64,000 nt of DNA. Origin: Favolaschia claudopus. Taxonomy: Eukaryota > Basidiomycota > Agaricomycetes > Agaricales > Mycenaceae. How positions within the stretch are numbered: position 1 is the stretch's first letter; the number at the start of each line of letters is the position of its first letter. Location of the stretch: the NCBI GenBank assembly GCA_037176885.1, contig JAWWNJ010000007.1, forward strand, positions 2,356,001 through 2,420,000, in the 5' to 3' direction. The notes beneath the pieces are model-generated. The model ran no database searches and was not told the origin of the DNA. It worked only from the letters and a program-made list of their open reading frames with translations. Both the position numbers and the translations under genes were made by a program. Shown piece after piece: positions 8,826 to 20,411 of this stretch.

Positions 8826-10484
8826 ATGCCCTCTCAGCCGCTTCGCTACATCCGCCATACTAATAGCCCTCCGTCTGACTTTCAACCAGCTCGTAGGGAT
8901 ATTGAGACTGCCCTCAGCGCCGAGGTTAAGCACGTTCAAGACCATGTGTCCAAAATTCGGAAAACGGGAAGTGTTTATGTGGGAATCACAGGTGGGCCCT
9001 CGTACGATTGCAAGGAAGGTCTTTCTCGAGCCCGAAACTTGTCTAGGAGCGGCCCTGATGGCCCAGCATCTCGCCAATGCCCAACTTGAGAGACTCGCGG
9101 GCTTGTCGCCAGCCGAATTGCTACCTTTTGCAGATTTCCGATTGACCCACGCTCTGAGTTTTTCCCCGACCTCCCTCAGCAATCCCAGTGCTGGCTCTCA
9201 CAGTTCTTTCCTTGAAACCGCAGTCGGAATCGCCACCCTCATTCTCATGCGTGCGATTGAGCATGTAATTGCGACAGGCTCTGTGAGCACAAGCACATTC
9301 AATGACAGTTGGTCTGCCTGTATACAGCTCCTCACCAGCGCCGCCTCCATGACTCTCTCCGAAGATCGTCGACAGGATGACGGAGATGACAGTGGATGCG
9401 AGGTGCTCTATGGCCGTGCCGGGCTGTTATACGCGCTTTTACGCTTGCGCAGTCTTACCAAACGCGAGGATATCAACGCAGCCGATGCAGAAACCGCCGA
9501 GCTTCTCAGCAAAATTCGAGCCATATGTTCCGAATATCAACTTCAACTTCTTGCACAGTCAATAATCATTCGCGGACAGCGAGGCGCCGCTATGTATCAG
9601 CAAGACATGGCGGGCACCGCTTACCCTACTCCCCCACTGATGTGGTCCTGGCATGGAAAGCGTTATCTCGGTGCAGCTCATGGACTAGGCAAGTCTACTA
9701 ACGCCTCTGATTACTGATCGACCGTTTGCTCACGATATGCTTATAGCTGGGATTCTTCACATGCTGCTTCTCTGTCCCGAGGATGTCATTCTGCCGTACA
9801 TGGACTCTATTCTCCTCACCGTCGAATGGCTCATCGGGTGCCAAGACATTGAAGGGAATTGGCCTGCTGCTGCCCCAACCGGTCATCCCACTGGCACCAC
9901 AAAAGAGCTTGTCCAGTAAGTCTCCCTCTAGGAGCCTCGATCTTGAGCTCTAACAATATTTTTCAAGGTGGTGTCATGGTGCGACAGGCGTCATATTACT
10001 TCTCTGCACGGTCCTGCGCTGCGCAACCACCAACTCCGCGACACCTCTCCTAGGGAAGGTCATAGGTGCTGTACAGGCCGGCGCCAGCCTCGTCTACCGA
10101 CACGGACTTCTATCGAAGGGAGTCGGACTATGCCACGGCGTCGGCGGCTCAGTCTTTGCCCTGCTCGCCGTGTCCGACCTCCTCGATCCCGCACGCAAGG
10201 CTATCAAAACCAAAACAAACGCGATCCCCTCTAAGGAGACCAATTACTACCTCTCACGAGCGGTTCACCTGGCGCAGCTGGCAACAACTCATGAGAGCTA
10301 TGTTGCGCGAGGTGACATGCGGGTCCCGGATCATCCGTGGAGTCTGTATGAAGGGATGGCGGGGATGTGTTGTGCGTGGGCGGAGGTGCTTCGCCGCTTG
10401 ACGTTACCAGAAGGACGACCTTGTGAGCGAAGCTATATGCCGGGGTTTGACGATGTGAATGGCGATACATGGGCAAGCTGGTAA
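8826..10484 (+). CDS. LanC-like protein
   Basis: Four exons (8826-8991, 9047-9688, 9747-9915, 9968-10484) give 497 residues with phases that all fit. The fold is the LanC alpha/alpha toroid of LANCL1/2 relatives. Visible marks are VGITG (about residue 50), GCEVLYGRAGLLYALLRLR, MWSWHG with His258, QWCHGATG with Cys328, and LCHGVGG with Cys381 and His382. The last three Cys/His residues are the zinc ligands of the family, and His258 matches its conserved active-site histidine. In animals LANCL proteins add glutathione to dehydrated Ser/Thr residues; bacterial LanC cyclases form lanthionine. The second intron is of the rare GC-AG type (GCAAGT donor at 9689). The gene converges on the ARF-like gene, with 110 bp between the stops. 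Length is somewhat above the usual 400-450 residues. Confidence 0.9.
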
Positions 10485-10594
10485 TGCGCTCAAATTAATT
10501 TTCGCAAATGCTGTATATGTACATTGTCTTGCTTTCTTGGGCTATTGTAAGTACGGTGTCGATAATAACAACAAATTGGAATACGAATAGTTGG

Positions 10595-12063
10595 TCAAGC
10601 AGGGTTGGAGATTGCGTCGCGCACTACGAGATTTGGCAGAGGTTTCATATCTGGAAGCACGGGACCCGTTTTAGCAGCAGGGCTCATCATTAAAGTCTTC
10701 GAATAATAATCCGACCATAGATTACCTGCAAGCAGTCAAGTGAGCATTGTGAAAGCGGTCAGTTCTGACCTTACCATTGGCGAGATGCGGATTAAGAAGT
10801 AGGAAACGGGAGAAATCGTCTTGATCGTGGTGGTCTGCTGTTTTGCTTTCGGAACCCGAATTTGACGCAGAGTAGTCCAAGGGCGGGGTGCTGCGAATAC
10901 CGAAATGAACCATCTGAATCCAGAAGTAGGTCATCGTGACATGGAACGTGCGGCCTTTGGTCTGAGAGCTCTGCTGAATGTACCGCTCGATGCCTTCGAA
11001 TATCAGGTCCTTGCCTAGAGGGAAGACATTCGTTCAAGCCGGCAACGCCAGGAGAACAACGAATATGCCTACCTTTCTGACGGCCATGAATCATGAGGTT
11101 CAGATACGCGATACGGATGTGTGTATAATGGTCCCATGCGGGGAGGTTGATGGTCTCGAACTGGCGCAGGAATTCCTCGGGTGAGGCATCGGTATCTGAA
11201 CGTGCGAGCCACGAAGAGAGACGGTCGTATAGGACACTCGGATCGCGAGCGGAAAGCACTTTGGGAGCTGGAGCTGGTGTCTGCGGCGGAGGTATTCCCT
11301 TGCGGGCGCTTTCGAGAGCCATGAGTAGCCAGCCAAAGGCATCTGGGATCGTTCCTTCGACAAGGCTGTGTGTGAGTCCGATACCGAAGCCGAAGGAAGA
11401 CATTCCGGCGAGTGCTGAAGCTGTTTTCATACGAATTTCATCGATTGACATGGCGTTGGGTAGATCCTGCTTCGTAGCGAGTCTGAATACGAAAGGCATT
11501 AGTTGGAGCAGTTGATACGAAGCGAGAGAACATACATCAGCACCGGGCGTTCTTTGCGCGGCGCGGACGTATCAGCGGCAGCGCGCGCCATGACAGCTGA
11601 AAATTCTGCTATGCTTTCTGGCAGGCGTTCACGATCGCTGCTATCGATGATCCTATGATATGCTTCGTTTAGCCTCGGTGGAGCAAGGAAGACCTTGACG
11701 CTGGACACACCAGATGATTGCGTCGACACGAGCGGCATGTATTGCGATGAAGTTAGTAAGGTGGGTCCGGCCGCATCCACCGACATCCCAGCAAGTAAGA
11801 TTCAATTCGGAATGCGATTTGCCGCTTGGCACCCTCAAGAGCACGGTTTCGACGTTGAATCCGATTGAGGGAATGACTTGCATGATCTCCCCTGTACGGA
11901 GTTAGTCACTTAGTGTTTTCGAAGGCGAATAACGGGACAAGTTACCGAGCTTCAAGCGGTAGAGCAAGGTGGTTTTCCCCGAGTAATCGAGGCCAAGGAG
12001 GAGTGCGCTATAGCCAGGAGTACCCGAAAAGAAACGCTCGAGAAGGCGGGCGATCATGCTCAT
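10595..12063 (-). CDS. ARF/ARL-like GTPase fused to a C-terminal domain
   Basis: Six exons (12063-11946, 11891-11711, 11652-11536, 11482-11073, 11014-10775, 10725-10595) give 398 residues, all in phase. Residues 1-180 form an ARF-type GTPase: P-loop GLDYSGKT (24-31), switch 1 PSIGFNVET, WDVGGCGR and base-binding ATKQDLP. The second residue is Ser, not the myristoylated Gly of ARFs. The switch 2 Gln that activates water (WDVGGQ) is Cys here, so intrinsic hydrolysis is probably weak. Residues about 240-398 are a second domain with LPAWDHYTHIRIAYLNL, GRTFHVTMTYFW and NLWSDYYSKTLMMSP. This resembles a bacterial domain of unknown function that I recall as having W-x-H-x2-H-x-R and a later YHxTxTxFW motif. 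The family is common in agaricomycetes; its role is unknown. Confidence 0.85.
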
Positions 12064-12560
12064 GGTGACCGTGTTGTAGTTCAAGAGTATTCATTTGAGA
12101 GTGATTAAGTATCCCCTGGTCGACGTGTACTTACCACGTCGCCGTTCGCTGGCACTGCCAACACCCCTAACGCTTGTACTTTGCCCTTGTCAAATGTCAC
12201 TCTAGCTGAAAGATTGACATATCGATCCGCAACGTCGCCAACAATGAGATCTAGTGAGAGCGGCCGCCGCAAGTGGAAGCCAGGAAGATCGGGAAAGCAT
12301 GTAGCAGAAAAGAGTATCGAGTGTTTTCAAACGGTTGCGGTTGATTTGTAGCTTGCGGTAGGACAGACCATTGCGATTCTCAAGTTTGCGGATTCCACAG
12401 GTCAGCTCTTCAGCGCTTCAGAGGCTCAAAGCTCGACACTGAGCAGACTGCGAGATTCGAGATGAAAGCTGATGAGATGGCTGCCAGGCAGTTTTATTGG
12501 TGGTTCTCTGAACGCATAGCGCGAACTTGAGAGAGTGCGTGCTGTGGTACTTAGGAACTT
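12064..12560. other. 5' flank of the ARF-like gene
   Basis: This holds the upstream region of the minus-strand GTPase gene. No other gene is seen, and it ends at the left flank of element X2. Confidence 0.6.
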
Positions 12561-14007
12561 CGGCTCGATACTCATGTCAGTGATCGATACTGATACTGAT
12601 ACTGAGCGGAGTTTGAAGTGACGGGCCGCCGGTCCGACAGTTTGCTGGCAATCTTATCATTTCTTTTCTCTTGCGTTTCTCTCTGTTCCGTTGCGTCGTT
12701 TACCGTCGGTGCGTGCCAGTACTAGCCGGATAGCTTGACCTCTGGCATATTAGTATACCGCCATCGGGTTTGCAAGCCCAACTGGAACAAGAATCAGCTC
12801 AAAAAATGCGCTTTTTGCAAAATTCCAACCAAATCTTTTGTTGCCTCTTCATTATCAATGGACTCAAAGTACTCACCAATCGGGCTACGTTTTCTCTGAA
12901 GGATACTCTAGTTGCAGGAACATTCTGTATTATAATGTCGATATAAATCCACTGAGAGGCGGTCAAAACGGTGATTTGAATGTATATTCTGTATCCTAAC
13001 ACACGAAAGCGCTCGAAGATGGGAGTTACAAATGAGCAGAAGTCCTCCGAAATTGATGGGGCACCAGTCCTCTCTACCATCGATTAATTGCAGAGAGGAA
13101 GGAGAGTTCAAACTTCATTGTTTGAAGGGGTCACAATGCAGGGTCTCGGGTCCAGCCGTGCAGCCCGAATTTCGACGTTGTAGTAAACTCGAGTCCACAG
13201 AGACATTTCCCTGGATCCATGCGCGGCTCCAAGGACACAGAGATACAGAGGTAAAGTTGTCGCAACCGGAGTGCACGGCACCTCTTTGAGAGCTCGTGTT
13301 GCATCTGAATCTTCAGGACACTGATCAAGCAAGTGCAAGCGAGGACGACAGAGGGCGAGAGAACTCTCAGAGAACTTGCAGAATGAGAAGGTGAGTGTGC
13401 CGGTAAGAGATGACTTGTAGCTGCCCAGTGCCGAGTCGGAGATTCCGAGAGCTGGTGTTGCAGGTGCCCTTCAAACTTGAAGGGAAAACCCAGCTGATAC
13501 AAAAAAGCAGAGCCAGAGGAGAACAGAGAGCAAACATTGTGGAGTCCAAAGCATGATTGAGAGCAAGTAGCTTGAGCCAAGATGTCGACGAGTTGTTCAT
13601 GTTGATGGTGACTCGGAGGGCAGAGGACCGCGATGTCCGAAAGACCGATGAAATCCGATGCTGATGTAGATTGAAACTCCGCTCAGTATCGAAAGATACT
13701 GAGCTTTAATTGTTTTGAGACCGACATTGAAAGGCGGGATGCAGTAATATTTATGAACACTTGTAGGAATATCTGTAACAGGTCTATGTGCTCAAATATA
13801 TATTTTCCGGCTGAAATTGGACTGAACCTTCTCTATTCATCGAGCCGCCCAGTATCGAAAGTGGCGGCATCGGGAGCGGAAGTTCCGCGGAACAAGGTAT
13901 GGAAGCTATTGCCAAGCTACGTCAAACTCTCTCTTTTCACGTGCAATATTTTAGTTTCTTTTTTCTTTAATTTCGTAATTTCACCCACCTACATCAGTAT
14001 CGAGCCG
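12561..14007. mobile_element. non-autonomous TIR element, copy X2 (1447 bp)
   Basis: Ends CGGCTCGATACT (12561-12572) and AGTATCGAGCCG (13996-14007) are perfect inverted repeats, and GAACTT flanks both sides (12555-12560 and 14008-14013). Subterminal sequences match X1 in the opposite orientation. A second, inner inverted pair (GATACTGAGCGGAGTTT near 12600 and its complement near 13680) lies inside. Frames in the interior show no recognisable protein. Confidence 0.65.
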
Positions 14008-14289
14008 GAACTTCATGGAGAATTTGGGCCCGGGCGAGCCGGGCCGAGGGCCGGGATCAACGAACGCGATCATGTGACGTTCTTCCCTCTTCTTTTCATC
14101 CTTTCCCCCTTCTCCATCGTCGCTTTCGAACAGTGCTTGGGGTTTTAAACTTGCCTCTACAACTCCAATGCTTTTTACTCATTGCCACACATCTTCTCTC
14201 GCACAACTTGAAGCCTTGGGAGCTGCGACTCCCACTCTTTCGCGGACGTTCGCAGCGAAAGACGACGCGCAAGGACTTTGATATGAGTC

Positions 14290-14420
14290 ACTAAACGTCG
14301 CCGAGTTAATCCGAAGAACAATAGACGTCGGCTATAGACAAAGCGTTCGGTCAACTTTGCCAAAGCGTTCTGCCACCTTCGTCAAAGCGTTTTCGGTAGT
14401 CGCCGGAGAAGGTATAAAAG
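14290..14420 (+). promoter_or_regulatory. TATA-type promoter with CAAAGCGTT repeats
   Basis: TATAAAAG at 14413-14420 is preceded by three close copies of CAAAGCGTT (within about 14338-14395). The same arrangement is preserved in the inverted copy, with TATA at 41835-41842 on the minus strand and AACGCTTTG repeats at about 41866-41937. Conservation in both copies while flanks diverge suggests a real core promoter that drives transcription into the block. Confidence 0.5.
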
Positions 14421-15765
14421 GCCATCCATGAACTGCGTTGAATCACTCGTCTCTTGCCTCTTGACTTCCATCACTTCTCCCGATGACCGCTTCTTCTGCC
14501 TCTCGTACTCCGCCGTGAGCTCTCTGGTCGACGCCGCCCCCGCCCCTGGAAGCCCTCGGTGTCGGTGGCATAGCCAGGTATGTTCTGCCACCCTGTTTAA
14601 CGCGACAACACCAATCCTCACCCGATCCTCCTCCCTTGCCATCGGCTAGATTCACTCTGCCAACGACGACCTCACCGCTCGACTTCACCCTCGACGTGCC
14701 CTGAATTCCCTCATTGACTTGGCTTCCAGACCCTCCAAGGTCCCTCACTACGATACACACCTCGAGACTCGGTACCAATCTGGCCCCCAAGGCGCGTCGC
14801 AGCCTCAAGCCCGCGGGACCTCTTCCAGAGCCTCGAAAGAGACCCCGCGGTGCGCATCTTCACTCCCAGAGCTCGTCGCCACTCGGGTCCTCTAGCGAGC
14901 GAAGTCGAACCTTGCTGGCCACTCGGATCCTTCCTCGTTCGGAGTCGAACCTTGCGGATGCTCGAGCTCTCAGAGTGAAGATCGGACTCACTTCTCTGCA
15001 CCCAAAGCTCCGGCAGAGGGCTTTGGATACAGAGATCTTGAGGGCTTGAAGCTGGGACACCTCTTGGGCTTCAGGATGGTAGCGCGTCCCATGAAGGTGG
15101 CCTGTCTGGGCTCATGGAGGTTCCGGAATCCAAGGACAGCGTAGGAATTCATGGCGCCTCGAGAGCCAAGTCCCAGATCAAGGTGCGTCGTTTTCTTTCC
15201 CGGAGAAGGGCGCGAGAATATGTTTTTTCTCCGTCCTCGTGCTCCCTTGCCGTGGGCTCCGGGCTCTAGTACGCGCGCATCTGGCTTTATTCACCATTTG
15301 CGCGCCGAAGCCAAATGCACGTTGAAATCTCGTTTCCTTTTTGAATAATGTAGGAACAAGTTACAATGTATTCCTTCGTATTTTATCAATTTAATATATT
15401 CCTCCGTGTACAATATTCTTCTCTCAGTCTTATGTTCTTCACCCGCTGATTCTGTGAGGATGGGTCAAACCCCGAGACAGACTGGCTGAAATCAAATTGT
15501 TCCCACGCACTAGTGCACTTCTCACCAGCTTCCATGAACTCCTCTACCGCTCTCTGTTGTTAGCATACCTACAACTCGAATTCGCGGGCAGATTTCCTGG
15601 CTCCGTCGGCGGCTCAAGTTCGCTGCGAGAACCCGCCCGAACATCTTCCTTGTCGTAAATTTTGAGCCGTCGGCGGCCTTATTCAGCCTTACTCCCCGGC
15701 TCCAAGCTGCATTTCTCAGAGGAGTGCCGTTTAAAGCTTGCTTCCGCCGCTTCTGGCTTGCGCGG

Positions 15766-15774
15766 TATATATAT
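15766..15774 (+). promoter_or_regulatory. TATA box of the phosphotransferase gene
   Basis: TATATATAT lies 68 bp upstream of the ATG at 15842. It argues against the longer open frame starting at 15662, because transcription would begin downstream of that start. Confidence 0.5.
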
Positions 15775-15841
15775 GCCCCTGGCGTACACTCGGCTTGCTT
15801 CTCTACTCATACTCACCGTCTCAATCCTCGCACTTTTCGCC

Positions 15842-17029
15842 ATGCCATCTACAGAGGAGCTCAAACAAACTGCAGCGAATCTCCTCCATTCCAAAGGCCT
15901 CCACCTCGTCTCCTTCCATGTCATACAACTACTCTGGGCCGGATACGGCTACATCTGTCGCATTCAAGCCATTCCCACCACCTCTCTCTCCCTCACGACG
16001 CGCAAAAACAAACCGATCTCCCTCATCCTCAAACACATAACCCCGCCTCCAACCGGCGGCACACTCACAGAAAGCCACACCCGAAAACTCCTTTCCTACC
16101 AAGTCGAGCAGTACTTCTACGCCACCCTCGCACCATTAATGCCGCCCGACATTCCTGTAGCTTCATGCATATCCTGCAATGACACCACCACGGGCCGCAA
16201 CACAATGCTCCTCCTCACCGACCTCAAAGAAACGTACCCCGTCCCAGGCGAGCTGCACGCCGAGCTGTCGTCTCCGCAAGTATACGCCGCTCTTGACTGG
16301 CTGGCGGACTTCCACGCCTTTTGGTGGGGCAGGGTCTCGGACTTTGACCGAGAAAGTCTGTGTAGACCCCCTCTCGAGCATCTCCGCCAGCACAGTGGCG
16401 ACAGAGACTTGCGCTGCGAGAACGTATGGCTGAACGGCGGATACACATATTTCGCAACGCGGCGAGACGAATTCAGGGACCTGCTTCAGGACGAGACGTC
16501 CGAGTGGGCTGAGGCGCTTTCGGCAGCGCCAGCCATAGGATACCCGTCGGTCGCGGAGTTGGTTGCGCGCATTCTCGCGCCGTCGAAGGACAGGCATACT
16601 GTTTCGCCCTACGAAACACTCATCCACGGCGACGTCAAATCCGAAAACCTCTTCACCACAACGAACGGTACAACTGCCGCCTTCTACGACTTCCAATACG
16701 TCGGTCTAGGACTGGGCGTCACCGACCTCGCAAAGTTGTTCACTTGTTCCGTGCCTCCTGCGATGCTCGTAGTCGATCGTCACGAGGGGAGGATGAGCGA
16801 GGGGGAAGAGAAGCTGTTGCGGTACTACTTGGAGAGACTGTTGCGTCGTTCCGGGAAGAAGTACGAATGGGTGGTTTTCGTGCGGCATTGGGAGACTGCG
16901 GTGGTGGATTGGTTGAGGTTTCAGGCTAGTTGGGGGTTCTGGGGGAATACGGACTGGTTGGAGGGCAGGGCGAGGGCGATCTTGAGGGATGGAGGGTGGC
17001 GGGGGTGGTTGGTCGATGAGGCCATATGA
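15842..17029 (+). CDS. APH/choline-kinase-like (CHK/EcKinase) phosphotransferase
   Basis: A single exon encodes 395 residues. The start MPSTEELKQ is chosen because a TATA box sits just upstream; an in-frame extension to 15662 exists. The kinase marks are ILKHI (probable ATP-binding Lys, about residue 62), a helical N-lobe, catalytic LIHGDVKSENLF with His262 and Asp264, and the metal-binding AAFYDFQYVG with Asp283. This is the aminoglycoside-phosphotransferase-like fold of CHK/ecdysteroid 22-kinase relatives, which phosphorylate small alcohols; the substrate is unknown. The protein looks intact, unlike its truncated inverted copy at 39690-40369. Identity with that copy is lost after about residue 240. 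Confidence 0.8.
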   Translation: MPSTEELKQTAANLLHSKGLHLVSFHVIQLLWAGYGYICRIQAIPTTSLSLTTRKNKPISLILKHITPPPTGGTLTESHTRKLLSYQVEQYFYATLAPLMPPDIPVASCISCNDTTTGRNTMLLLTDLKETYPVPGELHAELSSPQVYAALDWLADFHAFWWGRVSDFDRESLCRPPLEHLRQHSGDRDLRCENVWLNGGYTYFATRRDEFRDLLQDETSEWAEALSAAPAIGYPSVAELVARILAPSKDRHTVSPYETLIHGDVKSENLFTTTNGTTAAFYDFQYVGLGLGVTDLAKLFTCSVPPAMLVVDRHEGRMSEGEEKLLRYYLERLLRRSGKKYEWVVFVRHWETAVVDWLRFQASWGFWGNTDWLEGRARAILRDGGWRGWLVDEAI

Positions 17030-17320
17030 GATGGCGCGGAAGGGATCAGTCAAGTGGAGCTGGCAATGTATGCTACTCGAGGGGTGCGTCGCCGGCGAGT
17101 TAGGGAACTGGAGGCATTTAAATTCTGGGTGGACAACAAGTGGACAATGGACATTCCTAGGACATTCCTCGTCGGCGATGTCGGGCCGAGGATGATTGGC
17201 GAGACCAAACAACGGCGACACGGCGTTCATCGTATCTTTATCTTTATTCCAACCCCTAATGAGCCCTAATGCTGGCGTTTACGACCACCACCACTTGACG
17301 CTGTTCTTACCTTGATCACA

Positions 17321-19050
17321 ATGGCAGCAGCGGCGTCGACCTCGACGTTCCCCCTCGACATACTCGACCGCATCCTCACCTCTCTCCCGAATCTCGAGAC
17401 CCTCCAAACAGCCATCCTATGCTCAAAGCGGATGTACTTGGCTTTCTCCTCGCACCCGAACTCAATCGTACGTCAAGTCGTTCTCAATATGGTCGGCCCT
17501 GCGATTCTTCCCGCCCTCAATCTGGTTAGATACCAACACCCCGATGATCCTTGGGCGTTTGGGCATGCGACGGAGGAGCCTGCGGAGGTCGGCGAGCTGG
17601 AACGAGAAGAACTGATGAAGCTGGCGAAGAATGCTATCGTTGTCAATACGCTTCAGGATATTTACAGTTCCAGGTCCGTCGAGCTTCGCTGTATGCTTCC
17701 TACATGTACTTAAGTATTCTGCTCAAAGGCACAAAAACCGGCGTTGCGAATCGAGCACACTCACCTCGACGGAATCACTCAGATTTACCCGCGCATTGTA
17801 CCGCATCATGCTCTTCCAGCGCGTCTTCCCCGGCAAAACCACCATCTACATCGACGACGCAGACACAGAACAAGAGCGCGAGATCAGAGCGGCGAGGAAA
17901 GCCTTCTTCGCTATGTACACGACAGCCGAGTTGCGCGAGATCTACGCCGTCAACAATTTCATCGAAGCTTTGGGAACGTGGCTGGTGCGTAAAGTGCTGA
18001 ATCAAGACTGGGGTGCCTCTTGTTTCTCTTCCTCCTTCTCACCTGACTGAACGTCATCCAGCGCGATGCGACCATGCCATCGTCGTACCTGCGGAAGTCT
18101 TCCTTCACGCATACCAGGAACGAAACCCTCGACTGATCAACAGACACTTTGCCCATGAAACCTTTGCGGGCGCCAACAATCTTTTGGTGGGATACGTTAC
18201 GGATCCTGTACAGGCTGTGTGGAAGGAACGTGGGGAAGTTTCTCTCAGCGACAGTTTTAATCATATCTTGGACCATATTGAAGAGCAAGACGATATCTGT
18301 GGGTGATCCTCTATGTTGTTTCAATCCTCGTCGACTCATACTTATCGTTTCAAAGGCAAGCAATGTGGCACGAAAGCCGGAATCGAGCTCTGGTCCGCGT
18401 CCAGTGAGTCTCGCGCGTTTATGTAGCATATTCCATACTCTAACCTCAAATTGAATTGAAGACTGGGCCACCCAAAACGCCACCTCCCTCGCCTTCCTGC
18501 CCTGCATCCTCGAAACCCTCCACATGGCCGGCGAGCTCCCGCACAACGCCTGGGAACGAGCCGTTCTCCAAGCTCACATGCGGCGGGGCGTCTCCCTTGA
18601 AGACTTGCTTGCCGAGCTGTTCGCTCTGAAGAGGCTGCCGGCATTCTCCTCGTGGCGTCCGGAGGACGCAATTTGTTTGAATTGTCTGAAAAGGTTTGTT
18701 ACGCAGCATCTGCATCTTTGGTTGCTCGAGCGGAAACGAGAAGGTTGGTCATGCTGGCTTGAATGACGTGATGCTCAATCCAGTTTGTCTATAGCTGGCC
18801 AGTTCATCGGTCCAGATTGCTGGTAAGAGCTTCGCTGCCATCTCATTTCAATCCTCATGTCTGACGGCCCATCGTCTGAACCTACAGGTACGGATATCAC
18901 TGTCGTGTCCACCTCATCCATCACGACGAAGAGCACGCGAGGAGTTTCAATGTGATTCTGCCTACATCTCATTTGAAGCCCAAGGCTGACGATAATCGGC
19001 GTTCATAGCATCTCTGCCAAGCTCGTGGATATTGGGACGATGGATCATGA
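17321..19050 (+). CDS. F-box-like protein with C-terminal Cys/His module
   Basis: Eight exons (17321-17673, 17729-17988, 18062-18298, 18356-18403, 18462-18743, 18795-18822, 18888-18951, 19009-19050) give 437 residues with all phases consistent. The N-terminus FPLDILDRILTSLPNLETL followed by CSKRMYLAF is an F-box-like motif, which in typical members binds Skp1 in SCF ubiquitin ligases. The middle contains CKQC (about 283-286) and CLNC. The end has GPDCWYGYHCRVHLIHHDEEHA then FNHLCQ, a Cys/His-rich tail that I recall in many agaricomycete relatives and that may bind metal. The target is unknown. Exons 6 (28 nt) and 8 (42 nt) are small. Confidence 0.8.
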
Positions 19051-20411
19051 GCTTTGTTCCGACTTCACCTCGACACAGTTGGTTAGAGATCTCTTTCACG
19101 GACATCAGTCGGCATACCACCTACACGTCTATACCAGAATAAAATTCTCTATGACTAGTGCATGCCTCTACTCTCCTCTCCTCCGGCACCTGCCACATTA
19201 CAACCAGTCCACGGAAACTCAGGGTCAAGACGCCAAAACGCGCCATCTGCTGAACTAAACGGCTTCAAAGATGCACTTGCTTGGTTCACTCACTTTGCGC
19301 CTGGTGCTTCCATCGGCTTCTTCCCTCGCTCTCAGCGCCTTCTCCTGCCTCCACCGTCATCTCGCCCTCCCCTGCAGCTCTCGACAACACCATCCACTCT
19401 CCTTTCAAGCCAAATTCAAATACCCCGCTGCACTTCAGACTCGGCCCCGACCCCACTCCTCCAATGCACCCTCTCCTCTTTCCACTTATCCCTCTCACAC
19501 ACCATCCGCGTACGCCATTTCTACAATTACCAACTGCCACTACCGCGTCTATCGACAGCAAGACGCACTCGACGTACATACTCAAACAAACTGATTTTCA
19601 TTCAAATTTCGGCGAGATTCGATCAGCCTAAGTCAACGCGTCGAGAACCGTCGCTTACTTCGTCGACGATTAAGTTAGTAAATGAATGCATTAGTGACGA
19701 TCTGCTCAAATGAAAGGGGAATCAGTAAACTCGGACAAAAGTTTCCCGTGATATACAAGAGGGTTCTAACGAAAGATTAAAACGCTCGACACTCGAAATT
19801 CCGTTTGGTGGTTGCGTGAAATTCAGATGGACGAGGAAGTTGTACAAAGCGTAAATCGCAGCGGACAAAAAAATGCCGACTACTGGTACTCGGGCGGACT
19901 TGGCTATGAACAGATCTAAGATAAGTAAGGTAGTCCAATTGTTCTCCTTTCCCCAATCACCACCAAACCTCTGACTCGGATTTCTGCGACAACAAAGCTC
20001 AGCCTTGAGGCAGATCTTTACAGCAGGCATGACAAGGTCTTTATTGTCCCAGTCAAGTCCTTCTATGACAGTCAGAGAGAGATCTTCCCACCACGCTTTC
20101 ACAGGACCTTCCCATGGGCGAGTTTCCTACCAGTCAGTCGGCCAGCGCGCGCGACCGGTCGTGCCTAATGACTGGATAGAGCATTCCAATCCATTCCATT
20201 TCACGAAACAATGACCCCACAAGATCAATCTCATCACTCATCTTCATTCCAAGTCATCTTGTAATTGTATCAGCGCATTGAGCCAACACAATAGAACAAT
20301 GGTTATCGCGTTGCGAAGACTGCGCGTGGTCTTGGCCAATTACAAGCACCCGTGCCCAGGGGATGCAGGAGTGGCCATACATACTTAGCCCGATGGAGGA
20401 GGGCGAAAGAG
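19051..20411. other. intergenic, no firm gene
   Basis: Pro/Ser/His-rich plus-strand frames at 19162-19713 look like low-complexity noise. A 126-residue minus-strand frame (20102-19722) contains one hydrophobic stretch (VVGIFLSAAIYALYNFLV) and could be a small membrane protein, but no homology or splice evidence supports it. Confidence 0.4.

Larger units (their letters stand above)
14030..16560 (+). repeat. large duplicated block, arm 1 (inverted copy at 39685-42245)
   Basis: From GAACGCGATCATGTGACGTTC onward the sequence follows the reverse complement of 42245-39685 through a promoter-like region, a stretch with no clear gene (14430-15380) and the 5' two-thirds of the kinase gene. Divergence is moderate (roughly 10-15% by eye, with small indels). 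Within 14850-14970 a short motif (CACTCGG...AGTCGAACCTTGC) is repeated in tandem. Weak frames such as DPPRSLTTIHTSRLGTNL are shared by both arms, so the stretch may be or may have been transcribed, but I cannot define a gene. Confidence 0.85.

Noticed and set aside
15662..15841. N-terminal extension of the kinase by 60 residues (hydrophobic, signal-like)
   Set aside because: A TATA box lies within this stretch at 15766, so it is more likely promoter and leader than coding sequence.
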